64,000 bases of DNA, taken from assembly GCA_031291235.1 (NCBI GenBank), contig JARLJL010000012.1:1-64000 (forward strand), read 5' to 3'. A program made the translations under genes and the position numbers. How positions within the stretch are numbered: position 1 is the first letter of the stretch; each line of letters starts with the position of its first letter. Origin of the DNA: Sulfuriferula sp. (GTDB lineage Bacteria; Pseudomonadota; Gammaproteobacteria; Burkholderiales; Sulfuriferulaceae). Under the pieces are notes generated by a model. That model saw only the letters and a program-made list of their open reading frames with translations. It searched no databases and was not told the DNA's origin. Positions 58,788 to 64,000 of this stretch are shown here, piece by piece.

Positions 58788-61066
58788 TGCCGCGCCGACT
58801 GTTAAGGGTCGTCGCCAATCGGCTGTCTCGGGAGCCAGCCCCACTCCCGCCTACCCATCAGTTCGGTGTGGAGGATATCGTCTGGGCCATGGGCAGTTTC
58901 TGTGCCTTGAATCGCAAGCCCTTCGATCACGAGCTGCTGATCAAGCAATTCCCCCCGCCCTATAATTCAGATTCCATTATTCATGCAGCGCGTGCGCTTG
59001 GCTTCAAGATCAAGCGCTGGGACGGCGCTGCTGAAACGCTGGCTAATCTGCATTTGCCTTGTCTGGCGATATTGAATGAGGTTGTAGCCCGCGATGCGAC
59101 AATGCCTGTGGAAATTACAGCAGCTTTAGTCGATGCGCCGCCATTAATGCCGTCTACACCCGTCCTTAAAGCCCATCCCGCCATCATTGTTCAACTCAAT
59201 GACGAGAGCGTAACCTTGTTCGAGGTCGGTACCAACACCCCTAAAACCATGAGCCGTGCCGAATTCGTGACTCGCTTTACGGGCACAGCCTTCCAGCTCG
59301 CGCTGGAAACCAAAGCCATCAGCGATCCCGATGGGGCCTTATCCAAACAGGCCACCTTCGGTTTTCATTGGTTTATACCTGAGCTGCTAAAGCACAAGCG
59401 AGTCTGGCGCGATGTGTTGCTGGCCTCTCTGGTTATCCAGCTGCTCGCCCTGGGTACGCCGCTGTTCACGCAAGTCATAATTGACAAGGTAGTAGTGCAT
59501 CACACTCAAAGCACACTCGTTGTGATTGGCATAGGGTTGGGTGTATTCATGATCTTCTCCGCCTTGCTCACTTGGGTACGCCAGTATTTGGTGCTGCATA
59601 CCGGCAATCGGGTGGATGCGGTGTTGGGCGCCGCCGTATTCAGCCACCTGTTCAAGCTGCCGCCGCGCTATTTTGAGCATCGTCCTACAGGAGTAATTGC
59701 AGCGCGATTGCACGGTGTGGAAACCATACGCGAGTTCGTAGCCAGTACCGCCGTCACCCTGATACTGGACTTACCCTTTCTGTTCATTTTTTTAGGCATC
59801 ATGCTGTATTACAGCGTAATGCTCACCGCTGTCGCGCTGGGCGTTATTTCCATCATTATCATTACCAGCCTTGTCGTCGCACCGGTTTTCCGTAACCGGT
59901 TAAACGAACAGTTTCTGCTCGGTGCACGCAATCAGGCATTTACCACTGAATACGTGTCGGGGCTGGAAACAGTCAAAAGTCTGCAAATGGAACCTCAGCT
60001 CAATGCCCGTTACAGCGACTATCTGGCCGAGTATCTGCGTTCCGGTTTCGCAGTAAAACAGATCGGCAACACCTACAGCGTATTCTCCAACGGTATGGAA
60101 CAAATGATGACCCTGCTTATTCTGGTCATTGGTGCCTATCTGGTGATGAACAATACTGACTTCACCATCGGTATGCTCGTTGCCTTCCAGATGTTCGCCA
60201 GCCGCCTGTCACAACCCATGCTGCGGCTGGTTGGGTTATGGCAGCAATTTCAGCAGGCCAATCTGTCCGTACAGCGCCTGGGCGACATCATGAATGCCCC
60301 TGCCGAGCCTTATTCCATCATCCCCAGCCGCTTACGCGAAGCGCATGGGCAAATCGATATTGCCGACCTCAGTTTCCGTTATGCCGAGAACCTGCCGTAC
60401 CTCTATCAGGGATTCAACCTCAAGGTCGGCACCGGCAAGGTCGTTGCCATCATGGGGCCGTCAGGTTCCGGCAAAAGCACGCTGACCAAACTGTTGCAAG
60501 GCTTCTACGTCCCAGCAGGCGGCACGATCAAGATAGACGGCAACGACATTCGTTATCTTTCTGCTAACGAACTCAGGCATAACTTCGGCGTCGTCCCGCA
60601 GGAAACCATCCTGTTCTCCGGCACGCTGTACGACAACCTGCTCATGGCCAATCCCCATGCCAGCTTCGAACAAGTAGTGCATGCCTGCAAGATGGCGGAG
60701 ATACATCAGAGCATAGAAGCCCTGCCGCAAGGCTACCAGACTGAAATTGGTGAACGCGGTGTGGGATTGTCCGGTGGGCAGAAGCAACGCCTTGCCATTG
60801 CCCGGGCATTGATCAAGCAGCCGAGGATACTGATCTTCGACGAAGCGACGAGTAGTCTGGATAGTGCTACGGCAGAGCACTTTGCTGCCACCATTAACCA
60901 GCTCAAGGGACAGGTCACCATGTTGTTTATTACCCATGCTTTGCCTAAGAACTTGCTGGTGGATGAGATCGTGAGGATAGGTCAGGGTGCGCTGAATGCG
61001 GTGGGGGATGGGTATGGCGAACTTCGGCAAGAAGGGGATGGCGGCGTGCATGGGTCGCAAATTTAA
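58787..61066 (+). CDS. Type I secretion ABC exporter (HlyB-like)
   Basis: This 759-residue inner-membrane exporter has an N-terminal C39-like domain (about 25-150) without the catalytic triad, as in HlyB/LapB-type exporters of RTX proteins. Six TM helices (about 195-470) follow, then an ATPase with Walker A GPSGSGKS (near 556) and signature LSGGQKQR (near 661). The membrane-fusion and outer-membrane partners are not in the window; they may lie beyond its end. Its likely cargo is the RTX protein encoded at 61897. Confidence 0.92.
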   Translation: MPRRLLRVVANRLSREPAPLPPTHQFGVEDIVWAMGSFCALNRKPFDHELLIKQFPPPYNSDSIIHAARALGFKIKRWDGAAETLANLHLPCLAILNEVVARDATMPVEITAALVDAPPLMPSTPVLKAHPAIIVQLNDESVTLFEVGTNTPKTMSRAEFVTRFTGTAFQLALETKAISDPDGALSKQATFGFHWFIPELLKHKRVWRDVLLASLVIQLLALGTPLFTQVIIDKVVVHHTQSTLVVIGIGLGVFMIFSALLTWVRQYLVLHTGNRVDAVLGAAVFSHLFKLPPRYFEHRPTGVIAARLHGVETIREFVASTAVTLILDLPFLFIFLGIMLYYSVMLTAVALGVISIIIITSLVVAPVFRNRLNEQFLLGARNQAFTTEYVSGLETVKSLQMEPQLNARYSDYLAEYLRSGFAVKQIGNTYSVFSNGMEQMMTLLILVIGAYLVMNNTDFTIGMLVAFQMFASRLSQPMLRLVGLWQQFQQANLSVQRLGDIMNAPAEPYSIIPSRLREAHGQIDIADLSFRYAENLPYLYQGFNLKVGTGKVVAIMGPSGSGKSTLTKLLQGFYVPAGGTIKIDGNDIRYLSANELRHNFGVVPQETILFSGTLYDNLLMANPHASFEQVVHACKMAEIHQSIEALPQGYQTEIGERGVGLSGGQKQRLAIARALIKQPRILIFDEATSSLDSATAEHFAATINQLKGQVTMLFITHALPKNLLVDEIVRIGQGALNAVGDGYGELRQEGDGGVHGSQI

Positions 61067-61132
61067 TCAGCGCCAAGTCGTAGTGAACGTGATGGTAACA
61101 ACTATGGGAAATAACCTGGTCAGGAGCGCGGC

Positions 61133-61810
61133 ATGAATAACGGACAATGGTGGTTGAGGATATTCCAAATTGTCGGACTGGTATTGGCTCTAGGAGTAAA
61201 TATGAGTGCAGAGGCAGGATTGTTTGGCGGTAGCAAAAGCTGGAAAGAAGAAGTGCTTTTGCATGATGGCCAGAAAATCATCATTGAGCGTTATTTCAAT
61301 CTGGCGCTACCTAATTTTGAGAACCGTGAGCGTAAGGAACTTGATGAAACCATCACATTCACCCCGCCAGGATGGAATAAAAAAATTTCTTGGAACACCG
61401 AATTTAGGGATGATGTGCCTACCTTGAATAGCCTAGGTCCATTATTGCTGGATATAGTCGGCGGAATTCCCTACATTGCTACTAGCCCAGCTGGATGCAT
61501 TTCTTATAACAAATGGCAGCGCCCGAATCCCCCGTATATCTTTTTTAAATATGACAACGGTGAGTGGAAACGTATTCCACTTGAAGAGTTTCCAGCAATA
61601 TTAGTACATTCGAATTTAATGAGCACGCCTGCCTCCGACACGCTCAAATCGTACTACACCGCAGAGCAAGTTAAGCAACAGATGCAAGACCGAAGTATTG
61701 CTGCTGAAGCGACAATCATTTATCGCAAGCCGATTGTGACATGGTTAGAGAGGTGCCCTAACCTAGTTCCAGTCAAAGGTGGTGGATGGCAAACACCAGG
61801 TAGTTATTGA
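61133..61810 (+). CDS. Secreted hypothetical protein of the type I secretion locus
   Basis: I do not recognise this 225-residue protein. It has a signal peptide (hydrophobic 9-26, likely cut after AEAGL or SAEA) and no further TM segment, so it is periplasmic or secreted. Two cysteines (SPAGCISY and LERCPNL) could form a disulfide. GGAG lies six bases before the ATG. It is placed between the exporter and its presumed cargo. Base composition is lower in G+C than in the exporter gene. Confidence 0.78.
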   Translation: MNNGQWWLRIFQIVGLVLALGVNMSAEAGLFGGSKSWKEEVLLHDGQKIIIERYFNLALPNFENRERKELDETITFTPPGWNKKISWNTEFRDDVPTLNSLGPLLLDIVGGIPYIATSPAGCISYNKWQRPNPPYIFFKYDNGEWKRIPLEEFPAILVHSNLMSTPASDTLKSYYTAEQVKQQMQDRSIAAEATIIYRKPIVTWLERCPNLVPVKGGGWQTPGSY

Positions 61811-61896
61811 TTAAAATTTATTCGCATCTAATGCGAATGCTAAAACAAGAATTGATTGAAAACTAAATATCCGTTAAATATTTCAGGAGCAACGCA

Positions 61897-64000
61897 ATGA
61901 CAACCCTAGCAGACCAGTTTGAAGTTGATTGTGCAATGATGTCCGGTGCGGACTATGTTTCAAATCGCAACCCAGTTAATCAATTGCCTATGCCATTAGG
62001 TTGGACTCTAAAGAAGTATGTATCCATACCCGCCAGTGGCTTCGAAGGCGCCAGCTTTACCAATGGCTCGCAAATAGTCATTTCGTATACAGGTACGAAT
62101 CCGTTAACTGTACCGGATTTAGTGGCTGATCTTGCGTTAGGCACTGGTTTTGGTTCAACGCAACTTGATCAAGCGGCAGATTTCTATTTACAAACGGTTG
62201 CTGCCAATCCAGGCGTGCCGGTTACCTTCACAGGGCATAGCTTGGGTGGCGGGCTGGCATCATTGATGGCGGTGTTCTTTAATCAACAAGCAGTCACCTT
62301 TGACCAGGCGCCATTTGCAGCTTCTGCAAGCGTAGCTATTGCAAATCAGCTTATCGACTATTTAAGCGATCCGGCCAGAGGTTACAATACTCCAGCGTTA
62401 ATCGACGCCGAAACTCAGCTTGTTGATAAATTAGACTATTTTGTCGCGTCGTTGGATGCGGGCAACCCGCTAAATACTAGTCACATTACCGACTTTAATC
62501 TACAGGGCGAATTACTTTCAACTGCACCATTTACTATAGCTGACAGGCTCGGCACTCAGACTGTCGTAACGCTAGGCCCAAATAATGTATCCGCATCGAA
62601 TTTACATTCCCAAGGATTACTCGAAGCTTGCTTACTGAGCGAACAGGCTAACTCGCAACAATCGCTCGACGGCGTGACATTCAAGCTCACCGATTTGTTG
62701 GGAATGATCTTTAATAGCCAGTTATATTTTAACGATCCCGGCAATATAAAACCTGATGCACCAAAAAATTTCATTGAACTGCTCGACCAGCATCAGGAGG
62801 GTATCGGCGGCAGCACATTAAATAATGTGACAGAACCTGTCATCCAATCTGACAAAATGATTACTCGCTTCACCGCCGATTTGTGGGCCATTGCCCAGGA
62901 TGGCGGCCTGACCATGAGCGACAAGTATCTCACCGATGCGCTGATCGCTTTCGACATGCAGAAGTATTATTACGAGCAGGCTGGTGCAGCGGGTGCTGGA
63001 GCAACGCTCTTCACTGTGGGTAACGGCTATATCCAGTTCGATACCGCGGATATTCTTTCGCAGAATGCGCCAGTTGCCAACTCCCCGCAAACCTATTCGG
63101 CAGTTCCTATCACTCAGGACAAGGGCTACAACCAGTATTTCAAATATTACCTTTGGGATGGCAGCTTGCAGGCAGGTGGGTTGAGATCTAGCGAAATCGG
63201 ACTCATCCAGAGTCTGTTACCCACCCTGAGTGACTGGTACATTCAGGCGAGTGTTGCCAGTATGTATGTAACCGATACCAGTACACTAAACGCCTTCATG
63301 CTGGGCGGTAGCGGAAACAATGATCTGGTGGGTGGTGCAGGCAATGACGTACTGGTAGGTGGGTCGTCAGGTGACGACACGCTGGATGGCGGTACAGGTA
63401 ATAATGTGTTGATGGCAAGCACCGGCAATGACGTGCTCATCACCGGGCAAGGTAATGATACCCTGTATGGCGGTAGCGGCAACGATACATTCGATTTCAT
63501 TACATCTATAGATGGCACTGCCACAGCGACCATCGTTGATACTTATGGTCAAGGGAAGGTAGAAGTGAACGACACGCAATTGATTAGCGTAAACACACTT
63601 CTGACAACCAACGATACAGGAAGCACCTGGAGCGACGATAATGGCGATCAATACCAGTACGTTGTGTCTCCTACCGACGCCAGCACTGGTACGTTGACTA
63701 TCACTCAAGGCTTGCTGGGCGACAATGGCAACCAGATCGTCATCGACAATTTCGACATGAATGCAGCGCAAAATGGCGGTTACCTTGGTATTCAGTTTGG
63801 CAGGCAAGTTGCTGTTGAAGCAGATGCTTCGGCTGCCAGTCCTTTCGCTGCCGGTGTCCCCGCCAATCAGGCAACGATCGTAGCCAACGGCAACACCAAA
63901 ACCTTTACTATCTACGCCTCATCGGTCAGCAATAGCGATCAGATCGTACAACTGGCATTAAGCGGGGGCACAGGCACCTATGCCATTTCCACCGGCGCGA
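61897..64000 (+). CDS. RTX calcium-binding lipase-like protein (3' end outside the window)
   Basis: The frame is open from ATG 61897 (CAGGAG upstream) to the window end, 701 codons so far. The N-terminal part has a lipase nucleophile elbow TGHSLGGGL with Ser115. At about 470-533 RTX nonapeptides follow ([20 protein letters not shown]), which bind calcium outside the cell. A beta-rich region continues beyond. The C-terminal type I secretion signal is expected past the window. It is the probable substrate of the HlyB-like exporter. The lipase role rests on one motif. Confidence 0.88.
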   Translation, partial: MTTLADQFEVDCAMMSGADYVSNRNPVNQLPMPLGWTLKKYVSIPASGFEGASFTNGSQIVISYTGTNPLTVPDLVADLALGTGFGSTQLDQAADFYLQTVAANPGVPVTFTGHSLGGGLASLMAVFFNQQAVTFDQAPFAASASVAIANQLIDYLSDPARGYNTPALIDAETQLVDKLDYFVASLDAGNPLNTSHITDFNLQGELLSTAPFTIADRLGTQTVVTLGPNNVSASNLHSQGLLEACLLSEQANSQQSLDGVTFKLTDLLGMIFNSQLYFNDPGNIKPDAPKNFIELLDQHQEGIGGSTLNNVTEPVIQSDKMITRFTADLWAIAQDGGLTMSDKYLTDALIAFDMQKYYYEQAGAAGAGATLFTVGNGYIQFDTADILSQNAPVANSPQTYSAVPITQDKGYNQYFKYYLWDGSLQAGGLRSSEIGLIQSLLPTLSDWYIQASVASMYVTDTSTLNAFMLGGSGNNDLVGGAGNDVLVGGSSGDDTLDGGTGNNVLMASTGNDVLITGQGNDTLYGGSGNDTFDFITSIDGTATATIVDTYGQGKVEVNDTQLISVNTLLTTNDTGSTWSDDNGDQYQYVVSPTDASTGTLTITQGLLGDNGNQIVIDNFDMNAAQNGGYLGIQFGRQVAVEADASAASPFAAGVPANQATIVANGNTKTFTIYASSVSNSDQIVQLALSGGTGTYAISTGA

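Overview
The window looks like the chromosome of a betaproteobacterium, most likely of the Nitrosomonadales/Gallionellaceae-Sulfuricellaceae type. This rests on the DUF1631 giant protein, the gyrA-serC-pheA-hisC-aroF-tyrA cluster, moderately high GC and betaproteobacterial-style proteins throughout. No 16S sequence is present, so the placement is inference.

Layout. 1-1.2 kb: the end of an rRNA operon (5S), a lipoprotein gene and a minus-strand tRNA-Pro/Arg/His operon with a clear sigma70 promoter. 1.3-10.6 kb: housekeeping genes (folD, trhP, purB, recQ), a DUF1456 gene, a VF530-type gene broken by one in-frame stop, and a DUF1631 protein. 10.6-18 kb: a Cpx-type envelope-stress module, in which a two-component system is divergent from a Spy/CpxP-like gene followed by an overlapping outer-membrane lipoprotein/MacA/MacB efflux operon; a perfect CpxR box lies between the two arms. 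18-20.1 kb: small hypothetical genes, a HepT-like protein and a transglutaminase-like protein.

20.1-25.3 kb is the most unusual part. Seven minus-strand genes (SnoaL-like, two GFA-family, an ABM monooxygenase, DUF1697, a coiled-coil membrane protein and a HEPN-like protein) are separated by integron attC sites, two of them well formed, and preceded by an attI-like site. No integrase gene is visible, so this is a cassette cluster lacking an integrase. Three small elements with GGGG(T/C)C terminal inverted repeats, plus REP-like palindromes, sit in the intercassette spaces; one splits an otherwise 75-bp attC.

25.5-43 kb: dedA, an MTA/SAH deaminase, a response-regulator diguanylate cyclase, htpG with a textbook sigma32 promoter, a MAPEG protein, an LRR-protein kinase fusion, an ABC-F ATPase, a nitronate monooxygenase, fabI, a tRNA-Pro, a cold-shock gene, a chemoreceptor, a periplasmic rhodanese and pgm. 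42.8-45.5 kb: a Crp/Fnr regulator with a DUF1971 gene, divergent from a three-gene operon behind an FNR-type box: a 4-TM protein, a stand-alone GcvH-like lipoyl protein, and a thioredoxin fused to a second copy of the 4-TM domain. This looks like an undescribed lipoyl/thiol redox module.

45.5-55.8 kb: psd, gyrA, an M23 peptidase, a bactofilin and the aromatic amino acid genes serC to tyrA. After tyrA the expected aroA/cmk/rpsA continuation is absent. Instead, 55.8-64 kb holds two glycosyltransferases divergent from a type I secretion locus: a 47-codon upstream ORF overlapping the exporter start, an HlyB-type exporter, a secreted hypothetical protein and an RTX lipase-like protein that runs off the window end.
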